Source: Euryarchaeota archaeon UBA259 (lineage in GTDB: Archaea > Thermoplasmatota > Poseidoniia > Poseidoniales > Poseidoniaceae). From it: 64,000 nucleotides of DNA. The DNA is taken from positions 26,655 through 90,654 of the forward strand of contig DAXG01000029.1 of NCBI GenBank assembly GCA_002506275.1. Direction: 5' to 3'. Below the pieces are notes generated by a model. It saw only the letters and a list, made by a program, of their open reading frames with translations. It was not told where the DNA came from and made no database searches. The position numbers and the translations under genes are program-made. Position 1 is the stretch's first letter; every line of letters begins with the position of its first letter. Shown here in pieces: positions 17,407-26,089 of the stretch.

Positions 17407-17810
17407 TTTTCACCGCAGCACCATTCGGACAAATCTATGAATTCTTCGACAGTCCATTCCTTCAGCGGTGGGACTTCACTCCACCATTTCACATTGGAAA
17501 CATTCTCATCATGAACGTTCCACTCCAACAATTCAGTATCTTCGACGACGACATGTGCAACCCAGCCCTTTGGATAATAGGTCGTATTCCATCTCAAAAC
17601 CGTCCCTTTCAATCCCGTTTCCTCATACAGTTCTCTTAGCAGAGCATCATCTGGAGTTTCTTCGAACTCAACATGCCCACCAGGAATTTCCCACCCTCGT
17701 TCTGGGTGTTCGACAAACAACACCCGGCCGCCATTGCCGAGTGCAAATCTCTTTTCTGCTCTGGTCGTAACCCATGCTAAGACAAAAACCGGTTCATTCT
17801 TTGGTGACAC
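17403..17810 (-). CDS. Nudix hydrolase
   Basis: The Nudix box is complete: GHVEFEETPDDALLRELYEETG matches GX5EX7REUXEEXGU, split here across residues 43-65. At 135 residues it is a single Nudix domain without extra modules. Such enzymes clear modified nucleoside diphosphates or other diphosphate-linked compounds; the substrate cannot be told from sequence. The start is a GTG at 17810. The 3' end overlaps the helical-repeat gene on the other strand. Confidence 0.88.
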   Translation of the reverse strand: MSPKNEPVFVLAWVTTRAEKRFALGNGGRVLFVEHPERGWEIPGGHVEFEETPDDALLRELYEETGLKGTVLRWNTTYYPKGWVAHVVVEDTELLEWNVHDENVSNVKWWSEVPPLKEWTVEEFIDLSEWCCGEN

Positions 17811-17819
17811 GTTCTCGCC

Positions 17820-18827
17820 TCAGAATTCTTTTTTGGCTTTTTCAACCCACTCTTCGGCCCATTGTTCGCCTTGTGATACAAGGCGTCGTGCGAGGAAGAA
17901 CGCTTCTGAAGCATCTCCTGCAGCCAAAAGGGATTGGAGTCTGGTCAAGTCTGGATTGACTTTTTCAGTCTCGATATCCTTTGTTTCTTCAGTCGGTAAA
18001 TCTTCGCTTAAGTTGGAAATCCGTTGCGAAAGTTGCATCATTTGTTCGAGGAACTGAGAGCGTTTTTCAATGCTCGGTGCTGTCCAAGGTTTTGCTTCTT
18101 CACCCATCATTTTACCGGTGATTCTCTGGAGGAATGCATCGCGTGGAGTTTGATGAGGTTGCAATTGTTGAACGTGGTCGTAGCAAGACCATGCTTCGTC
18201 CATTTCCGAGCGACGTTCGTACAAACGGCCAAGTTCCATCCATAACTCGTGATTGTTCGGCCGATGAGCGAGGAGATGACGGGCCAGTTCAATGAAGAGA
18301 CCTTCCCGGCCGCCTGAACGAATCCGTTCGAGTCGACGCGCATAGACAATGTTCGCTCTTTGGTCGCTGAAATCCAATCGACGACAGCGTTCAGCAAAAT
18401 CTTTGAGTTCAGCTTCGATTTCTTCCGACTCGGAATACATGTTCCACCATGCATCCGGGTCAAGGGGGTCACGGGCAAATGCCGCTTCCAAAAGTTCGAG
18501 TCCTACGAGTAAGAAATCAACCTCCTTGAGTTGCTCAATCTGTTCTGCATCCCGGCCCAAGACGATGAAGACGTCTTCAAGAACTGCGCTGAGTCCATCG
18601 CCGTCTTGGTTGACGACTTTGATGTCGGCGAGGCACCGCCAATTTCGTTCATCAGTAAAGTCATGAAGCAATGCTTGACGAGCATTTTGTTCAGCCCAAG
18701 ACATGTTGTCTTCGAATCGCTCAGGGTCTTTAGAAGCAAGGCGAGCAAATTTTTGTGCTTGAGTTCTGTACCTGTTACCAAGGTTGCGGCGAGGATGCTG
18801 CAAAAGGTCTGCATTCTCCCCTACCAT
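17820..18827 (-). CDS. TPR-like repeat protein, hypothetical
   Basis: About 335 residues of helical pairs; the segment PNNHELWMELGRLYERRSEMDEAWSCYDHVQQLQP reads as a TPR unit (here positions about 205-240), and DPLDPDAWWNMYSESEEIEAEL resembles another. A charged C-terminal helix (WAEEWVEKAKKEF) ends it. It is probably a protein-binding scaffold. The start is ATG 18827. It lies between the UbiD-family gene and the Nudix gene on the same strand. Confidence 0.68.
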   Translation of the reverse strand: MVGENADLLQHPRRNLGNRYRTQAQKFARLASKDPERFEDNMSWAEQNARQALLHDFTDERNWRCLADIKVVNQDGDGLSAVLEDVFIVLGRDAEQIEQLKEVDFLLVGLELLEAAFARDPLDPDAWWNMYSESEEIEAELKDFAERCRRLDFSDQRANIVYARRLERIRSGGREGLFIELARHLLAHRPNNHELWMELGRLYERRSEMDEAWSCYDHVQQLQPHQTPRDAFLQRITGKMMGEEAKPWTAPSIEKRSQFLEQMMQLSQRISNLSEDLPTEETKDIETEKVNPDLTRLQSLLAAGDASEAFFLARRLVSQGEQWAEEWVEKAKKEF

Positions 18828-18872
18828 AGCGACCACTCGATGTCTTCGCTTTCAATATCTTCGTTGAGATGC

Positions 18873-20144
18873 TTATTGGACGGACATGAATCCATCATGG
18901 TCTACTCCCCAAGGAAGCGTTGCATCAAAACCAACTTTTGCCGTAAGTCCATCTCCATCTCGGGATGGGTCAAGAGAACTTCCTTTTTGATTTGAGAGGA
19001 TCAGTGTATCTTTGTCAGGCTGCCATCGCGTCACCATGGCCCATTCGACTCGGACTGGGTTTCCGATGTCAATATCCTCGTCAACGACCGTCACCATCTT
19101 CATACTTCGATGGCCTGCTAGAGCAGCATGGATTGCATTCATTGAATCTTCAGGTTTCTTCTTGCGTATTTTCACAACTGCAGCAAGCCAACCACAGCCG
19201 CCTTCAGTCATGTGTACATCAATACATTCACACACTTCATTGACAGCAGATTTGATGGTCGGGGCACGAGGCAATCCCATCAAGGTCTTGTGTTCAGCCT
19301 CACCTGGAATGAGCGCATGGAATATTGGATTGTCTCGATGAACAACACCATCGATTTCAATGACCGGTTCTTGGCGAACATCATCAACCGTTCCCGTAAT
19401 GTCGACGTATGGGCCTTCATCATCGTCTTCTCCAGTTATACGACCCCAGAGGACATACTCAGCATCAGCCGGAGCCAGAACACCATTTGGCAGCCGTGTC
19501 AGACGAAGTGGTTTGCCGTACAATTTCTCATGAAGTGCCGCTGCAATGGTTAATTCGTCGATGTTTTCATCGAAGGACATGGCTGCTGCCAAGAGTACAA
19601 CGGGATCAGGTGCATTGACAATGGCAATGTCGACTTCACGCCCTTCTTTTCGAGCGTTCATCGTGAGGGTGCGCAGATGCCGCGGCACCAAACGAACGAC
19701 CAGGTGATTCTCATCGCGTACAAATTGGCGGTGAAACGACATGTTTCGTATTCCAGCATCTTCGGCAATGATGACACTTGCCGACGAATATCGCCCACGG
19801 TCCTGAGGCCAATGATGCGGTATTGGTAGTTTGGTAATGTCGACAACTTCCTGTAAGTTTTCAAAACATTCAGCCTCAGACGCATCGACAATCACAGGTT
19901 CACTTGGGTTGCTCATTGCCCATCCGAGGGTATCGATGTATTCCTCTGGAGTAATTCCAATGGATTCGCACAAGCGATCACGGGTAAGGATGTTTATGGC
20001 TGCCCGATGACCGGGCGACTCTGGGATATTGCTGAAGACTGTGAGGTCATGATGACTCGCCCGAGAGTGCTCCCACATTCCATGGATGAGACTTGTTGAA
20101 GCTGCTTCTTCTTTGGCTGCGCCAAGGTGGTCACGAAAGGCCAT
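18873..20144 (-). CDS. UbiD-family decarboxylase, probable anhydromevalonate phosphate decarboxylase
   Basis: The UbiD core is clear: LPIPHHWPQDRGRYSSASVIIAEDAG is the prenyl-FMN/metal segment (about residues 100-125), followed by RNMSFHRQ. AMSFDENIDE, LYGKPLRL, PADAEYVL and DITGTVDDVRQEPVIEIDG follow in the family order. In archaea a UbiD homologue decarboxylates trans-anhydromevalonate 5-phosphate to isopentenyl phosphate, the substrate of the kinase encoded at 26090-26914. That pathway assignment is inference; the UbiD family is certain. The start is ATG 20144. Confidence 0.85.
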   Translation of the reverse strand: MAFRDHLGAAKEEAASTSLIHGMWEHSRASHHDLTVFSNIPESPGHRAAINILTRDRLCESIGITPEEYIDTLGWAMSNPSEPVIVDASEAECFENLQEVVDITKLPIPHHWPQDRGRYSSASVIIAEDAGIRNMSFHRQFVRDENHLVVRLVPRHLRTLTMNARKEGREVDIAIVNAPDPVVLLAAAMSFDENIDELTIAAALHEKLYGKPLRLTRLPNGVLAPADAEYVLWGRITGEDDDEGPYVDITGTVDDVRQEPVIEIDGVVHRDNPIFHALIPGEAEHKTLMGLPRAPTIKSAVNEVCECIDVHMTEGGCGWLAAVVKIRKKKPEDSMNAIHAALAGHRSMKMVTVVDEDIDIGNPVRVEWAMVTRWQPDKDTLILSNQKGSSLDPSRDGDGLTAKVGFDATLPWGVDHDGFMSVQ

Positions 20145-20295
20145 GGTTCGTCCACATTGACGCATGGTTTGAACCTTGTTTATGCAAGGGGTGACAATAC
20201 TGCCTAAAATCGGACATTTGGAGAAAAGTGAGATGCAAATCTTGGTAATTCAATCGAACGCTCATGCATACATTCACATGGGCTTTGAGGGTCGC

Positions 20296-20304
20296 TATTA
20301 AATA
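20296..20304 (+). promoter_or_regulatory. TATA box upstream of rps12
   Basis: TATTAAATA lies 42 bases before the rps12 ATG. At archaeal spacing, transcription would begin near 20325, leaving a leader of about 20 bases. The element stands out in a 200-base divergent gap, and ribosomal operons usually carry strong box A elements. Confidence 0.6.
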
Positions 20305-20345
20305 GGGGATTCAAGTCGGCAAAGTGCTTCAATGCGGTGATTATG

Positions 20346-20774
20346 ATGGGTAGAGGACTCTTCGCAGGTGCTAAAATGGCAAAGGACCGACAAAAGTTCC
20401 GCTGGTCGGACCGTCGATACAAGAAGCGAATGCTCAAGTCGCGAGCCAAGCACGACCCGCTTGCTGGGTCCACTCAAGCCAAGGGTATCGTCATCGAAAA
20501 GGTCGGTATCGAAGCGAAACAACCGAACTCCGGAATTCGTAAGGCTGTCAAAATTTCTCTCATCAAAAACGGAAACAAACTCACTGCTTTCGCTCCTGGT
20601 GACGGTGCAATCAACTTCATCGATGAACACGACGAAGTGATGGTCGAAGGTATCGGTGGACGTATGGGTCGTTCGTACGGAGATATTCCTGGTGTCCGGT
20701 ACAAGGTCATCCAAGTCAACGGTGTTTCACTTGATGAAATGGTCCGAGGTCGAAAGGAGAAGCCAATTCGCTGA
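20346..20774 (+). CDS. rps12: Small-subunit ribosomal protein S12 (uS12)
   Basis: S12 lies at the decoding centre. The conserved [19 protein letters not shown] loop is intact (about residues 59-77), as are the later [14 protein letters not shown] and [14 protein letters not shown] segments. It begins [19 protein letters not shown], as archaeal S12 does. The start is ATG 20346; two other ATGs lie just upstream (20337, 20343). It is the first gene of the S12-S7-EF-2 cluster. Confidence 0.96.
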   Translation: MGRGLFAGAKMAKDRQKFRWSDRRYKKRMLKSRAKHDPLAGSTQAKGIVIEKVGIEAKQPNSGIRKAVKISLIKNGNKLTAFAPGDGAINFIDEHDEVMVEGIGGRMGRSYGDIPGVRYKVIQVNGVSLDEMVRGRKEKPIR

Positions 20775-20781
20775 GGTGTTG

Positions 20782-21420
20782 ATGATGACGGAATCTGAAG
20801 TTGTAATTGAAGAAGAAGAAGAAGTTGTAGTCGAAGATGTACGCCCAATCGCTGGGATCGGAACTCTTGTCTTCGGTAAGTGGGATTCATCTGCAATCAC
20901 CTGCAAAGACCCTGGACTTTCCCCCTACATCAACCTCACAACCGTCGGTATCCCGCACACCGGTGGCCGGCACGCAAACGCTTGGTTTGGAAAAGCAAAG
21001 TTGTCTGTTGTCGAGCGTTACATCAACAAACTCATGAGAACTGGACCTTACACTGGTAAGAAGCAAGGTGCAATGAAGGCTTTTGAAGCAGCATTGGATG
21101 CCATTGCGGCAAAGTCCGGTGACAACCCCCTCCAAGTCTTCGTCGATGCGATCTGCAACGGCGCTCCAATGGAAGAAATCACTCGAATCAAGTTCGGCGC
21201 AGTATCTCAACCAAAGGCAGTCGATTCATCGCCTTCCCGCCGTCTTGACGTAGCACTACGTAACCTCGCAAAGGGCGCCCAACAAGGCACCCACAAGTCG
21301 AAGCGAACACTCACGAACTGCATCATCAACGAATTGTCAAAAGCAGCTGCTGGAGATGCAACTTCCTTTGCGGTCGCAAAGAAAGAAGAGTTGGAACGTA
21401 TCGCTTCCTCCGCTCGTTGA
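20782..21420 (+). CDS. rps7: Small-subunit ribosomal protein S7 (uS7)
   Basis: S7 organises the 3' head domain of 16S rRNA. HTGGRHANAWFGKAKLSVVERYINKLMRTGPYTGKK, PLQVFVDAICNGAPMEEI and the C-terminal SKRTLTNCIINELSKAA block match archaeal S7 in order. The N-terminal extension starting TESEVVIEEEEEVVVEDV is markedly acidic, unusual for a ribosomal protein but compatible with an archaeal extension. Two adjacent ATGs (20782 and 20785) follow a GAGGTG site. It is 7 bases after rps12. Confidence 0.96.
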   Translation: MMTESEVVIEEEEEVVVEDVRPIAGIGTLVFGKWDSSAITCKDPGLSPYINLTTVGIPHTGGRHANAWFGKAKLSVVERYINKLMRTGPYTGKKQGAMKAFEAALDAIAAKSGDNPLQVFVDAICNGAPMEEITRIKFGAVSQPKAVDSSPSRRLDVALRNLAKGAQQGTHKSKRTLTNCIINELSKAAAGDATSFAVAKKEELERIASSAR

Positions 21421-21436
21421 AGTCATCCTTCTGGTT

Positions 21437-21453
21437 GGCCTCGAAAACAGGCC
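21437..21453 (+). other. Small hairpin in the rps7-EF-2 gap
   Basis: GGCCT and AGGCC form a perfect 5-base stem around a CGAAAAC loop, 16 bases after the rps7 stop, followed by CTTTGG. It may attenuate or mark the end of the ribosomal protein message before the EF-2 gene. It is short, so the role is uncertain. Confidence 0.3.
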
Positions 21454-21564
21454 CTTTGGTGTTGATTCATGACTCCACGGTCGTTGCATTTCGTACCTCT
21501 GTAGCGAGTCACTTAAGAACCCCATTCCGGTGGCCAAGATTGACGAGAAGTCATAGGTGATTTC

Positions 21565-23772
21565 ATGGGCCGAAAGGAAGACAACATTAACAAAGCAACA
21601 GAAGTAATGCATATTTTACCTCAGATTCGAAATTTGTGCATCGCAGCACACATTGACCACGGAAAAACAACGCTTTCTGATAACCTCATTGCAGGTGCTG
21701 GAATGATGTCCAGTGACCTTGCTGGTGCCGCTCGCGTTCTCGACTTTGATGAACAAGAATCCGCACGTGGTATTACCATTAACGCAGCATCTGCATCGAT
21801 GGTCCACGCTGTTGAAGGCACCGACTATCTGATCAACCTCATCGACACGCCAGGTCACGTTGACTTTGGCGGTGACGTCACCCGTGCCATGCGTGCTGTT
21901 GACGGATGTTTCATTCTTGCTTGCGCAGTCGAAGGGCCAATGCCACAAACTGAAACAGTTGTTCGACAGGCGCTAAAGGAAAAAGTAAAGCCTGTTCTTT
22001 TCATCAACAAGGTCGACCGTCTCATCAATGAATTGCAGGTCACCCCTGAAGACATGATGGCCCGATTTACGGAGACCATTAAGAAGGTCAACCGACTTAT
22101 CAAGCAGTTTGCACCTGAAGAATTCAAGAAGAGCTGGCAAGTTTCCGTTGCAGACGGAACCGTTGCATTTGGTTCTGCATACCACAACTGGGGAATCACA
22201 GTGCCTTACATGGCAAAGTCCAAGATTTCGTTTACTGAAATTTTCGAATACTGTAACAACGAGGACCAAAAGACGCTCGCTCAAAAGGCTCCTGTCCACG
22301 AAGTTCTTCTGGACATGGCAGTCTCTAAGTTGCCAGGTCCTGTTGAGGCTCAACCCTACCGTATTCCGAACATTTGGACCGGTGACCTCGACTCAACAAT
22401 TGGTAAGGCAATGATTAGCTGTGACCCTGAAGCTGAACTTGCCATGATGATCACCAAGATTTGGATGGACCCTCACGCAGGAGAAGTTGCAGTTGGAAGA
22501 ATCTACTCTGGCGCAATAGCTCAGGGTGAATCGGTGTTTGCCATTGGCGCAGCCAAGCCTGAACGTGTTCAACAAGTGAGCATGATGGTCGGTGGAGATC
22601 GAATTACTGTCCCCAAGGTCGTTGCAGGAAACATTGCAGCACTTACTGGTATCCGCTCAGCTGCTGCTGGTGTTACACTTTCTCGTGACAAGGACTTCAC
22701 ACCATTCGAAGCAATTCGACACTACTCAGACCCGGTCGTTACCGTTGCTGTAGAACCAAAGAGCATGAAGGACCTTCCAAAGTTCATTGACGCTCTCCGC
22801 TCTCTAGCAAAGTCTGACGCATCTCTTCAAGTGACAACGAACCAAGAAACCGGTGAAGCACTGCTTGCTGGTATGGGTGAGTTGCATTTGGAAATCACCG
22901 TCTACCGAATCGAAGAAGAACAGAACATCAAGGTCAGCGTTAGCCCACCTATTGTGGTTTACCGAGAAGGTATCCAAGGAAGCAACCGTGGAAATTCGTT
23001 TGAGGGCAAATCTCCAAACCGACACAACCGTTTCTTCTTTGAAATTGAAGCACTCACCCCCGAAGTCGTTGCAGCACTCCGTGCTGGAGATTTGGGTTCC
23101 GGAACCATCCGGCCAAACGATGCAAAGGAAACTGGACGTAAGTTCGGCGAACTCGGCATGGATAAAGATTTGATGCGCAAGATTTACGCGATCAACGGTT
23201 CAAACGTTCTTGTGAACGACACCAAGGGTATTCAAGGCCTACACGAAACCCGTGAACTCATTATTGAAGCATTCAACGGCGTTTGTTCAAAGGGTCCAAT
23301 TGCTGATGAACCAGTTCAGGGAATGTTTGTTCGTTTGGTTGACGCAAAACTCCACGAAGACGCAATTCACCGTGGACCAGCACAAACCATCCCAGCAGTT
23401 CGTAATGGAATCAAGGGTGCAATGATGCGGGCAAAGACCGTTCTTTTGGAACCAATGCAAAAGGCATTCGTTTCCGTACCGAACGACTGGCTCGGCCAAG
23501 TTACCCGTGAAGTTACCAACCGCCGTGGAATCATCGAAGACATGCCATCTGAAGGTGAAGTGACAACCGTCGTTGGTGTTCTTCCAATCGCAGAAACATT
23601 TGGTTTCTCAAACGACATTCGTGCAGCATCTCAAGGTCGTGCAGTTTGGAACACAGAGAACCTCGGGTTCGAACAATTGCCGCCGCAGTTGTTTGACAAA
23701 GTCGTCGGTCAGATTCGTACACGTAAGGGGCTCAAGCCAGAACCTTACCCAGAATCCTACTATTCTGAGTGA
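21565..23772 (+). CDS. fusA: Elongation factor 2
   Basis: EF-2 drives translocation on the ribosome with GTP. The G1 motif AHIDHGKTT is at residues 29-37, DTPGHVDFGGDV is the G3 region, and NKVDRLINEL gives NKxD. The later domains end with the archaeal/eukaryotic C-terminus. His602 in DAIHRGPAQ is the residue converted to diphthamide; dph6 for the final step is at 9774-10439. The protein has 735 residues, the usual length. A TTAAGAA element near 21513 is a weak promoter candidate. Confidence 0.97.
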   Translation: MGRKEDNINKATEVMHILPQIRNLCIAAHIDHGKTTLSDNLIAGAGMMSSDLAGAARVLDFDEQESARGITINAASASMVHAVEGTDYLINLIDTPGHVDFGGDVTRAMRAVDGCFILACAVEGPMPQTETVVRQALKEKVKPVLFINKVDRLINELQVTPEDMMARFTETIKKVNRLIKQFAPEEFKKSWQVSVADGTVAFGSAYHNWGITVPYMAKSKISFTEIFEYCNNEDQKTLAQKAPVHEVLLDMAVSKLPGPVEAQPYRIPNIWTGDLDSTIGKAMISCDPEAELAMMITKIWMDPHAGEVAVGRIYSGAIAQGESVFAIGAAKPERVQQVSMMVGGDRITVPKVVAGNIAALTGIRSAAAGVTLSRDKDFTPFEAIRHYSDPVVTVAVEPKSMKDLPKFIDALRSLAKSDASLQVTTNQETGEALLAGMGELHLEITVYRIEEEQNIKVSVSPPIVVYREGIQGSNRGNSFEGKSPNRHNRFFFEIEALTPEVVAALRAGDLGSGTIRPNDAKETGRKFGELGMDKDLMRKIYAINGSNVLVNDTKGIQGLHETRELIIEAFNGVCSKGPIADEPVQGMFVRLVDAKLHEDAIHRGPAQTIPAVRNGIKGAMMRAKTVLLEPMQKAFVSVPNDWLGQVTREVTNRRGIIEDMPSEGEVTTVVGVLPIAETFGFSNDIRAASQGRAVWNTENLGFEQLPPQLFDKVVGQIRTRKGLKPEPYPESYYSE

Positions 23773-23777
23773 TTCAA

Positions 23778-24239
23778 ATGCTTGGCTCGATTGCGGGCCT
23801 CTATGCTGCCCCTAAGGGTGGCGTGCCAAAGCCATTGGTCGAAGAACTCCTCGTGCAACTCAATGGATGCGTTGGTGATTTCCAACGGGATAAGAAACAT
23901 CATGGAGGACCGGATAAGGCCGTATGCCTCTTCAGTCTCGAGGTGATTCGTCATCTCCAAGAGAACGGTCATCCGATCTACCCAGGTTCAGTCGGGGAAA
24001 ATATACTTGTGGAGGGTGTACAATGGGAAAAAGTCGGTGTTGGAACGGTTTTTCATTTTGCTGAAGTCATTTTGGAAGTCACTTCCGACGCTCCACCGTG
24101 CAAGACGATTCGGGAATCGTTTACCAACGGCAAGTTCAAAGAAATCTCAGTGAAAGTTGCACCACATTTGACTCGATGGTATGCGAAAGTCCTCAGTGAA
24201 GGGAGCGTAAAAATTGGCGATACAGTTGAATTCAACTAA
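23778..24239 (+). CDS. MOSC-domain protein
   Basis: MOSC domains are beta-strand folds of the molybdenum-cofactor sulfurase C-terminus and relatives such as YiiM. The markers here are HHGGPDKAVCLFS (about residues 41-53), YPGSVGENI and a conserved cysteine in APPCKTIR near 105. Such stand-alone proteins probably bind or carry sulfur on the cofactor or detoxify modified bases; the exact role is unknown. The start is ATG 23778, 5 bases after EF-2, and the 3' end overlaps the prenyltransferase fusion gene by 8 bases. Confidence 0.88.
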   Translation: MLGSIAGLYAAPKGGVPKPLVEELLVQLNGCVGDFQRDKKHHGGPDKAVCLFSLEVIRHLQENGHPIYPGSVGENILVEGVQWEKVGVGTVFHFAEVILEVTSDAPPCKTIRESFTNGKFKEISVKVAPHLTRWYAKVLSEGSVKIGDTVEFN

Positions 24240-25989
24240 TACGTTTCAATTGGAAGTCCGTTAGTTCACGAAGAGCCTTCATTGCTGGTCCTTGCGGGAT
24301 TCGATCCAAACAGGCGTGGGCCTTTGCATGGTAATCGACTGCTCGTTGCTTAGCATAGTCGATAGAGCCTAGGTTCCCTAATGCCTTTAATGCCGCATCA
24401 ATGGATTGCGCATCAGCCTCTTCGCCTTTGCCTAATGCAGCAAGCAGCGTTTGCTTGTCTTCTGAATCCGGTTGCGAAAGTGCATGTATCACCATTAACG
24501 TACGCTTCCCTTGGGCCACATCTGAGCCAGCCGGCTTGCCGAGCACATCAGAATCAGAAAGAACATCAATCAAATCATCCATAAGTTGGAAGCACAGTCC
24601 AACTGCAAGTCCCCAATCCGCCATGCATTCAATGGTTTCTTGGTCAGCTCCAGCCATCCGTGCACCTATTTCAGCACATGTGAGGAACATAACTGCAGTT
24701 TTTCCTTCAATCATCTCAATGTAATCATCTTCAGACACTGCAAGTTCATCTTCAAACTCGATATCCATTTGCTGGCCTTCACTGACTCGACGAACCATCC
24801 AAGCGATTCTGTTGACGAGTGGTGCAACGTCGTCTGCTTGCAAGCCTTCTGCTTGTACCAACCTTTCGAAAGCAATGGCCAGCATAGCATCACCAGCATT
24901 GATTGCTGTAGGAAGGTCGAACTCGATATGGACAGCATTTCGACCTCGTCGAATTTCATCATCGTCCATGATATCATCGTGAACCAATGTGAAATTGTGT
25001 ACCGTCTCGATTGCAGCTCCCACATCAAGCATACCAGAGTGAGAGTCTCCTACAGCCTTTCCAACAAGCCATGGTAAAGTAGCACGCAAGCGCTTTCCAC
25101 CACCGTGAATGAGGTGAGTCATCGCTGCAGCAAGCCGTTCATGGCGAGAGGCCATCAGACTGGTCATGATGCGTTCTTCAACAAGGGGTTTCACTTCGAG
25201 CACTGAAATGTTCAGTCCAGCACCTTCTGCCTCAGGGAGCATGTGCGTCACATCACCCATGTCGTGAATCTCTTCATCACTTAATGCGTCAAGTGCATCT
25301 GTGTCGCCGATTGCTTTCCACCAATCGTCGTTCATAATTCGGGCGGCTATGCACCGAAACCAAGGGGCAACAGAACCGTTTGTACGGTTTTCTTCGATGA
25401 GCATTTCTTCCAACTCATCGTGTGAGACCCACATCGTATCGGAAACTTCGTTTTGGTTAATTTTGAGTTCAACATCCTTCTGAACAACCAGTATGTGGTC
25501 AATTTCACGTTCAATCCACGTTTCGTTCATTCGGGCTGAATAGCGCATCTTTGTCATAAAGGTAAAGTCGTCAGGAGAAAACAGTTCAGGAGCGATACCG
25601 AGTTCTTGCTCCAATTTCCGTATGGCTGCTGTTTTGACACCCATTGCTCCATCTTCTGCCAGTTCTTCATCGCTGTGAAGGGGGTGAGAGCAACACGAAT
25701 TTGCCCACACACCAGGGAAAGTAACCTTGTCGTGGGCACGGCGCTGAAGCAGCAATCGTTTCTTGGAGTCAAAGAGGAGGACACTGAATGCACGATGGTA
25801 TGCTCCTGCGTCACGGTGAGCCGAAATTTTGGACATTGGTCCGAGAACGATGTCTTGCTCATCGACCGCAATAATTGCTTCGGACATAAGGGTAGACTGT
25901 ATTGAGTCTGCACCCAATGAGTCGAGTAAATCTTTCTCAGAATCAGACAGTTCAATGTTTGGAACGTCTGTGATGTCGTATCCGCTCAT
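24232..25989 (-). CDS. Fused type I isopentenyl diphosphate isomerase and geranylgeranyl/farnesyl diphosphate synthase
   Basis: The N-terminal Nudix-type IPP isomerase (about 40-225) has AYHRAFSVLLFD, RRAHDKVTFPGVWANSCCSHP with Cys100 at the catalytic position, and acidic Glu160/Glu162 in WIERE. The C-terminal trans-prenyltransferase (about 270-585) has HGGGKRLR, the first aspartate motif DDIMD at 338-342 after LVH, and the second, DDLID, at 471-475. One polypeptide would therefore make DMAPP from IPP and extend it, feeding archaeal lipids and menaquinone. The chain length is not proved; the residue pattern before the first motif resembles archaeal GGPP synthases. The start is ATG 25989, with IPK 98 bases upstream. 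Confidence 0.92.
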   Translation of the reverse strand: MSGYDITDVPNIELSDSEKDLLDSLGADSIQSTLMSEAIIAVDEQDIVLGPMSKISAHRDAGAYHRAFSVLLFDSKKRLLLQRRAHDKVTFPGVWANSCCSHPLHSDEELAEDGAMGVKTAAIRKLEQELGIAPELFSPDDFTFMTKMRYSARMNETWIEREIDHILVVQKDVELKINQNEVSDTMWVSHDELEEMLIEENRTNGSVAPWFRCIAARIMNDDWWKAIGDTDALDALSDEEIHDMGDVTHMLPEAEGAGLNISVLEVKPLVEERIMTSLMASRHERLAAAMTHLIHGGGKRLRATLPWLVGKAVGDSHSGMLDVGAAIETVHNFTLVHDDIMDDDEIRRGRNAVHIEFDLPTAINAGDAMLAIAFERLVQAEGLQADDVAPLVNRIAWMVRRVSEGQQMDIEFEDELAVSEDDYIEMIEGKTAVMFLTCAEIGARMAGADQETIECMADWGLAVGLCFQLMDDLIDVLSDSDVLGKPAGSDVAQGKRTLMVIHALSQPDSEDKQTLLAALGKGEEADAQSIDAALKALGNLGSIDYAKQRAVDYHAKAHACLDRIPQGPAMKALRELTDFQLKRIS

Positions 25990-26089
25990 GTGAACCCCAA
26001 CTCCAACGGATTCGCGGTCGCTACATGAAGAGTTCTGTATTATGGGTTGAGAAAAGGAATCCAAATTGGATAGAAAAATACCTTTCAAT

